A stretch of DNA of 64,000 nt from the NCBI GenBank assembly GCA_000302695.1, contig AMFN01000003.1, positions 930,001 to 994,000 on the forward strand, read 5' to 3'. The notes under the pieces are model-generated. The model saw only the letters and a program-made list of their open reading frames with translations, searched no databases and was not told the origin of the DNA. The stretch is from Enterobacteriaceae bacterium LSJC7 (GTDB lineage: Bacteria; Pseudomonadota; Gammaproteobacteria; Enterobacterales; Enterobacteriaceae). Below, piece by piece: positions 37,005 through 46,831 of the stretch (the stretch's first letter is position 1; each line of letters opens with the position of its first letter). The position numbers were made by a program, and so were the translations under genes.

Positions 37005-37205
37005 TTACTCAGCTTCATCCAGCCAGACCAGCAGGATAGCTTCGAGAATCTTTTCGTTCGACGCATTCGGATCGTCGTCAAATTCGTCCAGCTCGCAAAT
37101 CCACTGATGCATATCGGTGAAGCGCACAGTCTTCGGATCGAGGCTCGGACGACTGTCGTACAGCGCCTCGCCAATTTCGCGGCTATCGGTCCACTTCAGT
37201 CCCAT
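37005..37205 (-). CDS. iscX: IscX, Fe-S assembly regulator
   Basis: A 66-residue acidic protein ([28 protein letters not shown]) that binds IscS and iron and modulates Fe-S cluster assembly. Same size as in E. coli. It follows fdx by 11 nt as the last small gene of the isc run. Confidence 0.96.
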   Translation of the reverse strand: MGLKWTDSREIGEALYDSRPSLDPKTVRFTDMHQWICELDEFDDDPNASNEKILEAILLVWLDEAE

Positions 37206-37216
37206 ACTACCCTCTG

Positions 37217-37552
37217 TTAATGCTCGCGTGCATGGTTGATTGTGTAACGCGGAATTTCCACGACCAGGTCTTCATCGGTCACCCGCGCCTGGCAGCCGAG
37301 ACGGCTTTCTGGCTCCAGCCCCCAGGCTTTGTCGAGCATATCGTCTTCGTCTTCGCTGCTTTCTGCCAGCGAGTCAAAACCTTCACGCACAATGCAGTGG
37401 CAGGTCGTGCAGGCACAGGATTTTTCACAGGCGTGTTCCACTTCAATGCCGTTACGCAGGGCAACGTCAAGGATGGTTTCACCGGCTTTCGCTTCCAGCA
37501 CTGCGCCATCCGGACAAAGGTCCTGATGAGGCAGAAAAACAATCTTTGGCAT
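37217..37552 (-). CDS. fdx: [2Fe-2S] ferredoxin of the isc system
   Basis: A 111-residue ferredoxin that supplies electrons for cluster assembly. The cluster ligands are visible as [10 protein letters not shown] and the distant Cys in RLGCQARV. It starts 1 nt after the hscA stop. Confidence 0.97.
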   Translation of the reverse strand: MPKIVFLPHQDLCPDGAVLEAKAGETILDVALRNGIEVEHACEKSCACTTCHCIVREGFDSLAESSEDEDDMLDKAWGLEPESRLGCQARVTDEDLVVEIPRYTINHAREH

Positions 37553-37553
37553 A

Positions 37554-39404
37554 TTAAACCTCGTCCACGGAGTGGCCTTTCAGCGCCTGACGAATAGAAA
37601 CATCCATCCGGCGTGCGGCAAACTCCTGTGTCTGTTTATCTGTTGTTTTAATGGCTTCTTTAATGGCTTCAACGTCATCGCCCAGGGCCGCAATACGCAG
37701 TTGTTCTGCGGCCTGCTCAATAGCCTGACGTTCTTCTGTGCTCAGCAGTGCGCCGTCGGCAGTAAGCGCGCTACGCACGCTTTCCTGTACCCGTGCAGCT
37801 TCTACTTTCTGCTCGGCCAGCATGCGCGCCTGCACATCCTGCCCGGCAAAGTTCATGGAGTCCTGAATCATGGAGGCGATTTCGCCGTCGGTCAGGCCGT
37901 AAGACGGCTTCACCTGTACAGAGGCCTCCACACCGGTGGATTTCTCCATTGCGGTCACGCTTAACAGCCCGTCGGCATCGACCTGGAAAGTCACGCGAAT
38001 ATGCGCACCGCCTGCGGGCAGCGGTGGAATACCGCGCAGCGTGAAACGTGCAAGCGAACGGCAGTCCTGAACCAACTCGCGCTCGCCCTGGGTTACGTGA
38101 ATTGCCATCGCCGTCTGGCCGTCTTTGAAGGTGGTGAACTCCTGAGCGCGTGCCACCGGAATAGTGGTGTTGCGTGGAATAACCTTCTCCACCAGCCCGC
38201 CCATAGTCTCAAGTCCAAGCGACAGCGGGATCACATCCAGCAGCAGCATGTCGCTGTCTGGCTTGTTGCCCACCAGGATATCTGCCTGGATGGCGGCTCC
38301 CACCGCAACAACGCGATCGGGATCGATTGAGGTCAGCGGCGTGCGGCCAAAGAACTCGCCCACACGCTCGCGCACCAGCAGCACACGGGTAGAGCCGCCG
38401 ACCATTACTGCTTCCAGTACCTCGCTTGTCTCAACGCCCGCGTCTTTCAATGCACGGCGGCAGGCCAGCAGCGTGCGTTTGACCAGCGGCGCAATCAGTT
38501 CATTAAACTGCTCGCGGCTTACCGTGCCACTCCAGCCCGCCACACTGACGGCTACCGTGTCTGCATCACTGAGCGCAATTTTTGCCGCCACAGCCGCATC
38601 GAGCAACTGGCGCTGCAAACGCACGTCATCGCGATCAGTCAGCTTCGCCTGCTCGCGCAGCCAGTCGGCCAGCAGATGGTCGAAGTCATCGCCCCCGAGC
38701 GCCGAATCGCCGCCGGTTGCCAACACTTCGAACACGCCGCGACTCAGGCGTAAAATGGAGATATCAAATGTCCCGCCACCCAGGTCGTAAACCGCAATCA
38801 CGCCTTCCTGCCCGGAATCCAGACCATAGGCAATGGCCGCCGCCGTTGGCTCATTGAGCAGGCGCAGCACGTGCAGACCGGCAAGTTTCGCCGCATCTTT
38901 GGTTCCCTGGCGCTGCGCGTCATCAAAATAGGCAGGCACGGTGATCACCACGCCATCGAGTTCGCCCGAGAGTGCTTCCTGCGCGCGCGTTGCCAGCGCT
39001 TTGAGGATATCGGCAGAGACGCGAATCGGGTTGACCAACCCGGCGGCAGTTTCAATCATTGGCAGGCCATTTTCACTGGCCTGTAAACGGTAAGGAAGGT
39101 GCGGATAACGCGCCTGGATATCGCCCAGAGAGCGGCCCAGCAGGCGCTTTACCGAGCTAAGCGTGTTGACCGGATCGCTGGCTGCCTGGGCGCGTGCATC
39201 CCACCCTACACTCAGGCTATTCGCCTCATAATGCACCACAGAAGGGAGCAAGTGACGCCCGTCATGGTCTGCCAGCGTGTGCGCCTGGCCGCTTTGTACC
39301 GTCGCTACCAGAGAGTTGGTGGTACCAAGATCGATGCCCACTGCCAGCCTGCGCTGGTGCGGTGCGGCACTCAGGCCGGGCTCACTGATTTGTAATAAGG
39401 CCAT
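37554..39404 (-). CDS. hscA: Hsp70-type chaperone HscA
   Basis: HscA is the specialised Hsp70 that, with HscB, releases clusters from IscU. The 616 residues have the ATPase motifs [27 protein letters not shown] and [13 protein letters not shown], then the substrate-binding domain, which recognises LPPVK of IscU. It follows hscB by 15 nt. Confidence 0.98.
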   Translation of the reverse strand: MALLQISEPGLSAAPHQRRLAVGIDLGTTNSLVATVQSGQAHTLADHDGRHLLPSVVHYEANSLSVGWDARAQAASDPVNTLSSVKRLLGRSLGDIQARYPHLPYRLQASENGLPMIETAAGLVNPIRVSADILKALATRAQEALSGELDGVVITVPAYFDDAQRQGTKDAAKLAGLHVLRLLNEPTAAAIAYGLDSGQEGVIAVYDLGGGTFDISILRLSRGVFEVLATGGDSALGGDDFDHLLADWLREQAKLTDRDDVRLQRQLLDAAVAAKIALSDADTVAVSVAGWSGTVSREQFNELIAPLVKRTLLACRRALKDAGVETSEVLEAVMVGGSTRVLLVRERVGEFFGRTPLTSIDPDRVVAVGAAIQADILVGNKPDSDMLLLDVIPLSLGLETMGGLVEKVIPRNTTIPVARAQEFTTFKDGQTAMAIHVTQGERELVQDCRSLARFTLRGIPPLPAGGAHIRVTFQVDADGLLSVTAMEKSTGVEASVQVKPSYGLTDGEIASMIQDSMNFAGQDVQARMLAEQKVEAARVQESVRSALTADGALLSTEERQAIEQAAEQLRIAALGDDVEAIKEAIKTTDKQTQEFAARRMDVSIRQALKGHSVDEV

Positions 39405-39419
39405 GGTTAGCTTCCAGAA

Positions 39420-39935
39420 TTAAAAATCGAGCAGCTTTTCTTCGAGTTGTTCTGCACTGGAGCGAAGTTTATCGAGAAAACGCAGTTTACGCACCGTATC
39501 GGCCGCCTGTTCCCACATTTCGTCGTTAAGCTCCTGCATCATTTTTTCGCTGCGGGTATGTAGAGTGGCATCCGTGCGTTTGATGAAGGCTTCCAGCCGT
39601 GATTCATCACGAGCCTGCTCGATTTCCTCAAGCTCTTCGCGCAGCTCCAGCTGCTCCATCAAAAAGGCGTTATCACGCACCGTCTGCTGCTCGCTGGCTA
39701 AATCGTAGCCGTGCAAAGACAGCATATATTCAGCGCGGGACAATGGCTGGCGCAGCGTTTGCCATGCCTGATTGATGGTGGCAGAACGCTGAACCGCCTG
39801 CAGGCGTTCGGCCTCAGGATGGTTTGCGAAGTTATCCGGGTGGAACTGGCGTTGCAGCTCCTGGTAGCGAGCAGCCAGTTGGGCAGTGTCCAGCGCATAC
39901 TGCACCGGCAGCCCGAAGAGGGAGAAGAAATCCAT
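39420..39935 (-). CDS. hscB: J-type co-chaperone HscB
   Basis: A 171-residue J-domain protein that delivers IscU to HscA. The HPD tripeptide is present in [12 protein letters not shown], and the C-terminal helical domain binds IscU. Same length as in E. coli. Confidence 0.97.
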   Translation of the reverse strand: MDFFSLFGLPVQYALDTAQLAARYQELQRQFHPDNFANHPEAERLQAVQRSATINQAWQTLRQPLSRAEYMLSLHGYDLASEQQTVRDNAFLMEQLELREELEEIEQARDESRLEAFIKRTDATLHTRSEKMMQELNDEMWEQAADTVRKLRFLDKLRSSAEQLEEKLLDF

Positions 39936-39968
39936 AGCAGTCTCGGGTTTGCGTCAATAAACAACAGC

Positions 39969-39996
39969 GCCCCACACGCTGTTACCGCGGTGGGGC
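39969..39996 (-). other. Hairpin between iscA and hscB
   Basis: A GCCCCAC/GTGGGGC stem with a 14-nt loop in the 81-nt iscA-hscB gap, with no T-run. It could set a processing or attenuation point separating iscRSUA from hscBA-fdx expression; this is inference. Confidence 0.5.
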
Positions 39997-40016
39997 AAGG
40001 TCCGAAAGAGGCAGCG

Positions 40017-40340
40017 CTAGACGTTAAAGCTTTCGCCGCAGCCGCACTCGTCCTTCACGTTAGGGTTTGTGAATTTAAACCCTTCGTTCAGACCTTCTTT
40101 CACAAAGTCCAACTGTGTGCCGTCAAGGAACTGCAGGCTTTTACCATCGATAACAACCTTCACGCCCTTGTCTTCAAACACCACATCTTCTGCGGCGGGT
40201 TGATCGACAAACTCCAGTATGTAAGCCATACCGGAACAGCCAGACGTGCGAACGCCAAGACGCAGGCCAAACCCTTTGCCACGGTTGGCAAGAAAGCTGT
40301 TTACGCGTGCGGCAGCGGTGTCGCTCAGGGTAATCGACAT
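40017..40340 (-). CDS. iscA: A-type Fe-S carrier IscA
   Basis: A 107-residue A-type carrier that moves 4Fe-4S clusters to target proteins. The three ligand Cys are visible in [10 protein letters not shown] and DECGCGESF. It follows iscU by 16 nt. Confidence 0.98.
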   Translation of the reverse strand: MSITLSDTAAARVNSFLANRGKGFGLRLGVRTSGCSGMAYILEFVDQPAAEDVVFEDKGVKVVIDGKSLQFLDGTQLDFVKEGLNEGFKFTNPNVKDECGCGESFNV

Positions 40341-40356
40341 ATCAAAACCTCAGTAA

Positions 40357-40743
40357 TTATTTTGCTTCACGTTTGCTTTTGTAATCCGCGATAGCCGCTT
40401 TGATAGCGTCTTCAGCAAGGATTGAGCAGTGAATTTTCACCGGCGGCAGTTCGAGCTCTTCGGCGATATCGGTGTTTTTAATCGCCTGCGCTTCGTCCAG
40501 GCTTTTGCCTTTGACCCACTCGGTCACCAGCGAGCTGGAGGCAATAGCGGAACCACAGCCGTAGGTTTTAAAACGCGCGTCTTCAATGATACCGTCATTG
40601 CTGACTTTGATTTGCAGTTTCATTACGTCGCCGCACGCCGGTGCGCCAACCATGCCGCTGCCGACGTTGTCGTCGCTGTTGTCAAAGGAGCCAACGTTGC
40701 GCGGGTTTTCGTAATGATCGATGACTTTTTCGCTGTATGCCAT
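40357..40743 (-). CDS. iscU: Fe-S cluster scaffold IscU
   Basis: A 128-residue scaffold on which 2Fe-2S clusters are built with sulfur from IscS. Ligand Cys are in GAPACGDVMK, TYGCGSAIAS and IHCSILAED; the HscA-recognition LPPVK is present. The ATG giving MAYSEKVIDHYENP is the start, as in the family. Confidence 0.98.
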   Translation of the reverse strand: MAYSEKVIDHYENPRNVGSFDNSDDNVGSGMVGAPACGDVMKLQIKVSNDGIIEDARFKTYGCGSAIASSSLVTEWVKGKSLDEAQAIKNTDIAEELELPPVKIHCSILAEDAIKAAIADYKSKREAK

Positions 40744-40769
40744 GGTTAATATTCCTTGTCCGGTGCCGA

Positions 40770-41984
40770 TTAATGATGCGCCCATTCGATGGTAGTCAGG
40801 TCAACGCCCTGCTTAAACATCTCCCACAGCGGAGAGAGGTCGCGCAGGCGGCCAATGGATTTGCGCACCAGTTCGATGGTGTAATCAATCTCTTCTTCGG
40901 TCGTGAAACGACCCAGCGAGAAACGGATTGAGCTGTGAGCCAGCTCATCGTTAAGGCCCAACGCGCGCAGCACGTAGGACGGCTCAAGGCTTGCGGACGT
41001 ACAGGCAGAGCCTGAAGACACAGCCAAATCTTTGAGCGCCATAATCAGGGATTCGCCCTCAACGTAGTTGAAACTGACGTTGAGAATGTTCGGCGCGCCC
41101 TGCTCCAGGTCGCCATTAAGGTAAACTTCTTCAATATCTTTCAGACCGTTCCACAGGCGGTCGCGAAGCGCACGCTGGCGCGCCATCTCGGTAGACATCT
41201 CTTCTTTTGCAATGCGGTAGGCTTCGCCCATACCGACAATCTGGTGCACCGGGAGCGTACCTGAGCGCATACCGCGCTCGTGACCGCCGCCGTGCATCTG
41301 CGCTTCAATGCGGATACGCGGTTTACGTTGCACGTACAGCGCGCCAATGCCTTTTGGCCCATAAAGTTTATGGCCAGAGAAGGACATCAGATCGACTTTA
41401 AGCTCGCTCAGGTCTACAGGCAGTTTGCCCACGCTCTGGGTGGCATCAACGTGGAAGATGATACCGCGTGCACGGCACATTTCACCGATAGTCGCAATAT
41501 CCTGCACCACACCGATTTCGTTATTCACGTGCATGATGGAAACGATGATGGTGTCATCACGCATCGCCGCTTCGAGTTCTTTAAGGCAGATAATGCCGTT
41601 ACTCTGCGGGGCGAGGTAGGTCACTTCAAACCCTTCGCGCTCCAGCTGACGGCAGGTGTCGAGCACCGCTTTGTGCTCGGTTTTGCTGGTGATGATGTGC
41701 TTGCCTTTTTTCTGATAAAAGTTGGCTGCACCTTTAATCGCCAGGTTATCGGATTCTGTCGCGCCGGAGGTAAAAACAATTTCACGCGGGTCCGCGCCAA
41801 CCAGTTCGGCAATCTGGTTACGGGCGATATCGACCGCCTCTTCCGCCTGCCAGCCAAAACGGTGGGAACGGGATGCGGGGTTACCGAAAGTCCCATCCAT
41901 AGTTAAAAACTGCATCATCTTCTCGGCAACGCGCGGGTCAACCGGCGTCGTCGCAGAGTAGTCGAGATAAATCGGTAATTTCAT
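40770..41984 (-). CDS. iscS: Cysteine desulfurase IscS
   Basis: A 404-residue PLP enzyme that takes sulfur from cysteine for Fe-S clusters and tRNA thiolation. The PLP Lys is in [12 protein letters not shown] and the persulfide Cys in [14 protein letters not shown]. The ATG giving [16 protein letters not shown] matches the family start. Confidence 0.98.
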   Translation of the reverse strand: MKLPIYLDYSATTPVDPRVAEKMMQFLTMDGTFGNPASRSHRFGWQAEEAVDIARNQIAELVGADPREIVFTSGATESDNLAIKGAANFYQKKGKHIITSKTEHKAVLDTCRQLEREGFEVTYLAPQSNGIICLKELEAAMRDDTIIVSIMHVNNEIGVVQDIATIGEMCRARGIIFHVDATQSVGKLPVDLSELKVDLMSFSGHKLYGPKGIGALYVQRKPRIRIEAQMHGGGHERGMRSGTLPVHQIVGMGEAYRIAKEEMSTEMARQRALRDRLWNGLKDIEEVYLNGDLEQGAPNILNVSFNYVEGESLIMALKDLAVSSGSACTSASLEPSYVLRALGLNDELAHSSIRFSLGRFTTEEEIDYTIELVRKSIGRLRDLSPLWEMFKQGVDLTTIEWAHH

Positions 41985-42082
41985 TGCTCTTAAGCTCCGT
42001 ACATCACTCAATGCTGAAACACTAACTAAAATACAGGGAGCGATGCCCCCTGTTGATTCAGAATGTCATTATTGTGGCTTAC

Positions 42083-42571
42083 TTATGCGCGCAGTTTGAC
42101 GTCAATGGCGTCCTGAGCGCGGTTACTGCGATGGGCTTCATTTTGCTGGCGGTCGGACACGTCCATAACTTCCTGGTTGTTCACCAGTTCGCCCAGCGTA
42201 ATGTTATTGAGAAAACCGGTCAGACGGTCACTCAAGTCGCGCCACAGCGCGTGCGTCAGGCATTTATCACCGCCCTGACAGCCGCCCTTGCCCTGACAAC
42301 GGGTTGCATCAACAGATTCGTCGACAGCACTGATAACTTCACCAACCGCGATACTGCTGGCTTCCTTACCCAGAAGATAGCCGCCCCCCGGACCGCGAAC
42401 GCTGGCCACCAGACCATTCTTACGCAGACGGGAGAACAACTGCTCCAGATAGGAGAGCGAAATTCCCTGACGCTCAGAAATATCAGCCAACGGTACCGGG
42501 CCCGCTTCAGAGTTAAGTGCAACGTCAAGCATTGCAGTCACGGCATAGCGCCCTTTAGATGTCAGTCTCAT
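42083..42571 (-). CDS. iscR: Fe-S dependent transcriptional regulator IscR
   Basis: A 162-residue Rrf2-type regulator. With a 2Fe-2S cluster it represses the isc operon; without it, it activates suf. The winged HTH is N-terminal ([32 protein letters not shown]) and the three cluster Cys lie in [14 protein letters not shown]. First gene of the isc operon, with its own site at the promoter. Confidence 0.98.
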   Translation of the reverse strand: MRLTSKGRYAVTAMLDVALNSEAGPVPLADISERQGISLSYLEQLFSRLRKNGLVASVRGPGGGYLLGKEASSIAVGEVISAVDESVDATRCQGKGGCQGGDKCLTHALWRDLSDRLTGFLNNITLGELVNNQEVMDVSDRQQNEAHRSNRAQDAIDVKLRA

Positions 42572-42654
42572 GTCTTACTTAACCTCAGAAATGTGCCCCT
42601 CGACCCGGGGGTTTTGCCATAAAAAACGTTTTACATAGCGGGGCCAAGTCTGAC

Positions 42655-42679
42655 ATTCCTGAGTAAATTGGTCAACTAT
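42655..42679 (-). promoter_or_regulatory. IscR type-1 site at the isc promoter
   Basis: On the minus strand the 25-mer beginning ATAGTTGACC and ending ACTCAGGAAT matches the type-1 IscR consensus (ATAnnnGAC...GTC-like arms). It contains a TTGACC -35; CAGACT lies 17 nt further as a -10. This arrangement explains autorepression of the isc operon. Confidence 0.78.
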
Positions 42680-42711
42680 TCTTCCGGGCGTTTAACGCGC
42701 CTGCTTATAAC

Positions 42712-43446
42712 TTATGGCTTCGTCTTATAACCGGATTCCATCGAGGCAAGCATACCGCGTAAGATGTTGAGTTCCTGACTTTCCGGGCGCGCGCGGGTGA
42801 ATAAGCGGCGCAGTTTATTCATCACCTGGCCGGGATGGTTGGCGCGAATAAACCCGGTATCCAGTAATACTTTTTCAAGATGGCCGTAGAAACGCTCCAG
42901 ATCGTCGACCAGCGGATACGGGGCTTCTTCTTCTGGCTCCTGAGAAGGGGCATGCTCTGAGGCAAGAAACGCCATGCGCACTTCATAGGCAATAACTTGT
43001 ACCGCCATGGCGAGGTTCAGTGAGCTGTATTCGGGATTAGCGGCAATCGCCACGTGATAATGGCACTTCTGAAGTTCGTCGTTGGTAAGCCCTACGCGCT
43101 CGCGGCCAAACACCAGCGCCACTGGCGCATGCTGGCCCTCTTCCACGCTTTTAAGTCCGCACTCGCGCGGGTCGAGCATCGGCCAGGGCAGCGTTCGTGA
43201 ACGTGCGCTGGTGCCCACCACCAGGCTACAGCCGCTCAGGGCTTCATCAAGCGTATCCACAATCTGGGCGTTGCCGATAACATCGCTGGCGCCAGCGGCA
43301 AGCGCAATGGCCTGGGAGTCCGGTTTTACCAGCGGATTAACCAGCCAGAGATTGGTAAGGCCCATGGTTTTCATGGCGCGAGCCACGGAACCCATATTGC
43401 CGGTGTGGGAGGTTTCAACCAGTACGATTCGGATATTCTGCAGCAT
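42712..43446 (-). CDS. trmJ: tRNA 2'-O-methyltransferase TrmJ
   Basis: A SPOUT-class enzyme that methylates nucleotide 32 of some tRNAs. The 244 residues show the SAM-knot motifs [29 protein letters not shown] and [11 protein letters not shown]. It lies upstream of iscR on the same strand and is divergent from suhB. Confidence 0.96.
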   Translation of the reverse strand: MLQNIRIVLVETSHTGNMGSVARAMKTMGLTNLWLVNPLVKPDSQAIALAAGASDVIGNAQIVDTLDEALSGCSLVVGTSARSRTLPWPMLDPRECGLKSVEEGQHAPVALVFGRERVGLTNDELQKCHYHVAIAANPEYSSLNLAMAVQVIAYEVRMAFLASEHAPSQEPEEEAPYPLVDDLERFYGHLEKVLLDTGFIRANHPGQVMNKLRRLFTRARPESQELNILRGMLASMESGYKTKP

Positions 43447-43565
43447 AGTCTTCAGCGCGGTAAAAGTTTATCCCGCCATCGTATCATAATCCGAAGACAT
43501 ATTCCGAACCCTCTGCTATACTCCGCGCCGTTTTCCCGTTCTTTAACATCCAGTGAGAGTAACCC

Positions 43566-44369
43566 ATGCATCCGATGCTCAACATCGCAGTGCGCGCCGC
43601 GCGTAAAGCAGGCAACCTGATTGCCAGAAGCTATGAAACCCCCGATGCGGTGGAAACCAGCCAGAAAGGCAGTAATGATTTCGTCACCAACGTAGACAAA
43701 GGCGCAGAAAGCCTGATCGTTGAAACTATTCGCGCGTCCTACCCGCAGCACACGATCATCACCGAAGAGTCCGGTGAACTGGCTGGCGAAGACCAGGATG
43801 TACAGTGGGTTATCGATCCTCTGGATGGCACCACCAACTTTATTAAGCGCCTGCCGCACTTCGCGGTGTCTATTGCCGTACGCGTCAAAGGCCGTACCGA
43901 AGTGGCGGTGGTTTACGATCCGATGCGTAACGAACTCTTCACTGCCACCCGCGGACAGGGTGCACAGCTTAACGGCTACCGCCTGCGCGGCTCCAACAGC
44001 CGCGACCTCGATGGCACCATTCTGGCGACCGGTTTCCCATTCAAAGCCAAACAGCACTCCGACAGCTACATGAAAATCGTCAGCAAACTGTTCACCCGCT
44101 GCGCGGACTTCCGCCGCACTGGCTCTGCAGCACTGGATCTGGCCTATGTAGCGGCCGGTCGTGTGGATGGTTTCTTTGAGATTGGCCTGCGCCCGTGGGA
44201 TTTCGCTGGCGGTGAACTGCTGGTGCGTGAGGCGGGTGGTCTGGTGTGTGATTTCACCGGCGGCCACAACTATCTGTCTACCGGCAACATCGTGGCGGGC
44301 AACCCGCGCGTAGTGAAAAACATGCTGGCTGAAATGCGCGACGAACTGAGCGAAGCGCTCAAGCGCTAA
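43566..44369 (+). CDS. suhB: Inositol monophosphatase / Nus-associated factor SuhB
   Basis: A 267-residue Mg-dependent phosphatase family member that in E. coli also works in the rRNA antitermination complex. Metal motifs are visible: ITEESGE, WVIDPLDGTTNF and PWDFAGGELLVREAGG. It is divergently transcribed from trmJ. Confidence 0.97.
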   Translation: MHPMLNIAVRAARKAGNLIARSYETPDAVETSQKGSNDFVTNVDKGAESLIVETIRASYPQHTIITEESGELAGEDQDVQWVIDPLDGTTNFIKRLPHFAVSIAVRVKGRTEVAVVYDPMRNELFTATRGQGAQLNGYRLRGSNSRDLDGTILATGFPFKAKQHSDSYMKIVSKLFTRCADFRRTGSAALDLAYVAAGRVDGFFEIGLRPWDFAGGELLVREAGGLVCDFTGGHNYLSTGNIVAGNPRVVKNMLAEMRDELSEALKR

Positions 44370-44380
44370 GTCTCTCGTTT

Positions 44381-44402
44381 CCCCTCACTGCCCGGTGAGG
44401 GG
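44381..44402 (+). other. Hairpin downstream of suhB
   Basis: A perfect CCCCTCAC/GTGAGGGG stem with a 6-nt loop starts 12 nt after the suhB stop. No T-run follows, so it is a weak terminator or stability element. Confidence 0.5.
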
Positions 44403-44517
44403 ATTGCTCTGCCGCCCACGCTCATAAAGTTGTACTCCCCCCAATCCCCTGTTCAAACCCATCGCTTTTCATATTGCAACCCGTTATTTTATTTAAGAAT
44501 CAAGAAAAGGACTTTTT

Positions 44518-45051
44518 ATGAAAACATTAGTGATATTAATGGGGCTGCTGGCGACAGGTTATGCCTGTGCGGAGGAAAGTACCCTTAAGGACGGCGTGAA
44601 AAGCGCAGTAACCAGTCTGATAGCCACTGGTAAAGACGTACTCAGCGGTACAAAGGACGGTGTGGATGAAGGGCGCAAGAGCGGTGAAAGCCTAGACGGG
44701 GCAGTGGTAATCAACGACAGCGAGGCACTGCAAAAACACCTTAGCGTGCGCGCCCTGTCGGTCGAACAGACAGGCAACCAGCAATACCAGATAACTCTGG
44801 CACTGCGAAATGATACCGACAATATCATTCGCCTGGCTAATCTCCAGGAACGTAAATCGCTGCAACTACTGGATAAAGACGGCTTTGTCGCTTATCTGCA
44901 AAAGCCACACCCGGAGGTTACGGTCCCGCAAAAGGCCGCTATACGCGAGCGTTTTGTTTTTATCGGTCAGGAAGATACACCGGTAACGTTACGTCTTTAC
45001 GGTATGGATATCGCCCTTCCCTCACCTGACGTGAGCAACAAACCGCAGTAG
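44518..45051 (+). CDS. Uncharacterised exported protein
   Basis: I do not recognise this 177-residue protein. A Sec signal peptide (MKTLVILMGLLATGYACA) is followed by a mature chain. The early part is rich in Gly, Lys and Asp (SGTKDGVDEGRKSGESL). The later part looks like an Ig-like beta sandwich (YQITLALRNDTDNIIRLANL, RERFVFIGQEDTPVTLRLYG). AAAAGGA precedes the ATG. It sits alone between suhB and the convergent metal-transport pair. A periplasmic location is likely; a function is not claimed. Confidence 0.7.
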   Translation: MKTLVILMGLLATGYACAEESTLKDGVKSAVTSLIATGKDVLSGTKDGVDEGRKSGESLDGAVVINDSEALQKHLSVRALSVEQTGNQQYQITLALRNDTDNIIRLANLQERKSLQLLDKDGFVAYLQKPHPEVTVPQKAAIRERFVFIGQEDTPVTLRLYGMDIALPSPDVSNKPQ

Positions 45052-45087
45052 TTTCATTGCGCCCCGGCGTGCTTAACACAAGCGCGT

Positions 45088-46071
45088 TTAAAACGGCCTG
45101 ATGCCCTGAGCAGCAGGCTGTGCGCTAATCCACATCAGCCACGCGGCCACCATCAGTATTATACCCCCCGCCAGTGCCAGCGAGGCACCACCGACCTGTC
45201 GCCACAGTACCGGAGCACGCCTGTGGCCTAACCGCTGCGCCAGCGCGCGAAAACCATGCACCAGCAACGCCAGCGCGGAGATAGTCAACGCCGTCCCGGC
45301 CGCCATTGCCAGTGCCGCCGCTATGCCCCAGGCATAAACGCCAATCACCTTGCTAAACAGCAGCACCATAATCGCCCCGGAGCAGGGGCGCATGCCCATA
45401 GACAGCACCACCATTAGCCTGGCGCGCCAGTCTTCACCGGCGGCCAGTTGCTGCCCGGTGGGTATATGTTGATGGCCGCAGCCACAGTGAGCGCTGTGTT
45501 CATGATGCAGCGTGAAAGCGGTGAAAGTTGGGCGCGTAAGTAACCGACGTAAGTGCTTTAGCGCACGCCAGCATAATAAGAGCCCGAGCGCCCCCACCAG
45601 CAGATAACTGCCCTTCTCCAGCCAGAAGCTGCTCATGTGCAGTGAGCGTGCCGGTAGCTGTAACAACGCCAGCAACAGCGTCACCAGCCCGATAGCCACC
45701 AGTCCCTGCAACAGCGAAGCGGCAAAGGTCAACCGCAGACTGCTTTTGAGTCTCGACGGATGTGTGGTAAGCCAGGTGGTAATCACGATTTTACCGTGCC
45801 CCGGCCCCAGCGCGTGCAATACGCCATAAATGAAACTAAAAGCCATCAGCGAAGCGCCTGCGCCAGCAGGAGACTGCGCAACGGCTTTAAGCAACGCGCT
45901 CAGTTGCTGGTTAACCTCGCGCTGCCAGAGTGCGCTTTTCATCATCACCTGCGGCCATGCCTGCCACAGCATCAACCCTACGGCCAGGCTTATCAGCGCC
46001 AGTAAGACTAACGGCCATAACTGGAGCCAGCGGCGAGGCTGGCGCCGCCTTGCGGTGACCACTACTGACAT
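45088..46071 (-). CDS. NicO/RcnA-type nickel-cobalt transporter family protein
   Basis: A 327-residue membrane protein of the NicO family. The signature HALGPGHGKIV lies in a membrane helix, with a second conserved block SMGMRPCSGAIMVLLFS. A His-rich cytosolic loop (HHEHSAHCGCGHQH) between them suggests metal handling. Its ATG overlaps the DUF1007 stop by 10 nt, so the two are one operon. Whether it exports or imports, and which metal, cannot be told from sequence. Confidence 0.88.
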   Translation of the reverse strand: MSVVVTARRRQPRRWLQLWPLVLLALISLAVGLMLWQAWPQVMMKSALWQREVNQQLSALLKAVAQSPAGAGASLMAFSFIYGVLHALGPGHGKIVITTWLTTHPSRLKSSLRLTFAASLLQGLVAIGLVTLLLALLQLPARSLHMSSFWLEKGSYLLVGALGLLLCWRALKHLRRLLTRPTFTAFTLHHEHSAHCGCGHQHIPTGQQLAAGEDWRARLMVVLSMGMRPCSGAIMVLLFSKVIGVYAWGIAAALAMAAGTALTISALALLVHGFRALAQRLGHRRAPVLWRQVGGASLALAGGIILMVAAWLMWISAQPAAQGIRPF

Positions 46072-46709
46072 GACAGCGTCACCTCCTGAGCAAACTGCTT
46101 ACCCAGATTCATGTCCTCAGGCGGCGCATCGGCTTTATCAAGCGACTGGGCAAATGCCAGCACCTCTTCGCCCGGTTCTGGGGTTTTAACTGCCACACGA
46201 CAGCGCTGTTGCAGCGCCTTCGGCAGTGTCACATCGCTATCGTTTTCATAAAACATATCAACATAGTAGGTGGGATCAAAGGTGGAGAAACGGTAGCTCT
46301 GTCCGGCAAGCGGCTGCGGCTTTGCCAGCGGCAGCACAAAGCTCAGCACCGCTTTGTGCTCCTCGCGGGAAAGCTGGTAATCCTGCGGCGTAGCGCTGAA
46401 CGTCACCTTCTGGCCGTTGTGCCAGAACTCGGTGAAATAGTGCTGCGCCAGCACGTTTGCCATCACTTCTGCCGCGAGCTTTTTCCACACCTCATCGCCC
46501 GCTTTCGCCCGCCCGGCGTCATACAGCAAGTCAGCCGAGGTGATTTCATCCATCACCCAGCGCATTTTAAGTCCGCTCAGGGTATCGCCCTGTATCACCA
46601 GGGTGGTCGTCAGACTAATAAAGCTGTGCGGGTGCGCCTGCACCACGCCGGGTACGGCCAGCAACGCCGCAAAAATAAAGGCACAACATCCTGATTTGCT
46701 AACGCCCAT
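46062..46709 (-). CDS. DUF1007 periplasmic protein paired with NicO transporter
   Basis: A 215-residue DUF1007 protein with a signal peptide likely cut after VVQA, leaving a mature start HPHSFISL. That N-terminal HPH could bind metal. Family stretches VMDEITSADLLYDAG and LPLAKPQPLAGQSYRFSTFDPTYYVDM are present. DUF1007 proteins are often coded with NicO-type transporters, as here with overlapping genes. Probably a periplasmic metal-delivery partner (inference). Confidence 0.85.
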   Translation of the reverse strand: MGVSKSGCCAFIFAALLAVPGVVQAHPHSFISLTTTLVIQGDTLSGLKMRWVMDEITSADLLYDAGRAKAGDEVWKKLAAEVMANVLAQHYFTEFWHNGQKVTFSATPQDYQLSREEHKAVLSFVLPLAKPQPLAGQSYRFSTFDPTYYVDMFYENDSDVTLPKALQQRCRVAVKTPEPGEEVLAFAQSLDKADAPPEDMNLGKQFAQEVTLSCQ

Positions 46710-46831
46710 AAATCCTCAGATAAAAATTCTGTGAGCAAGCCGAAAATAACGCATGAAAGTCACGAGCATTCACAAACGAAGCATAATGCGTCGGCTATTC
46801 TTAGTGCTGAACCATACTACGGGTACACCGG

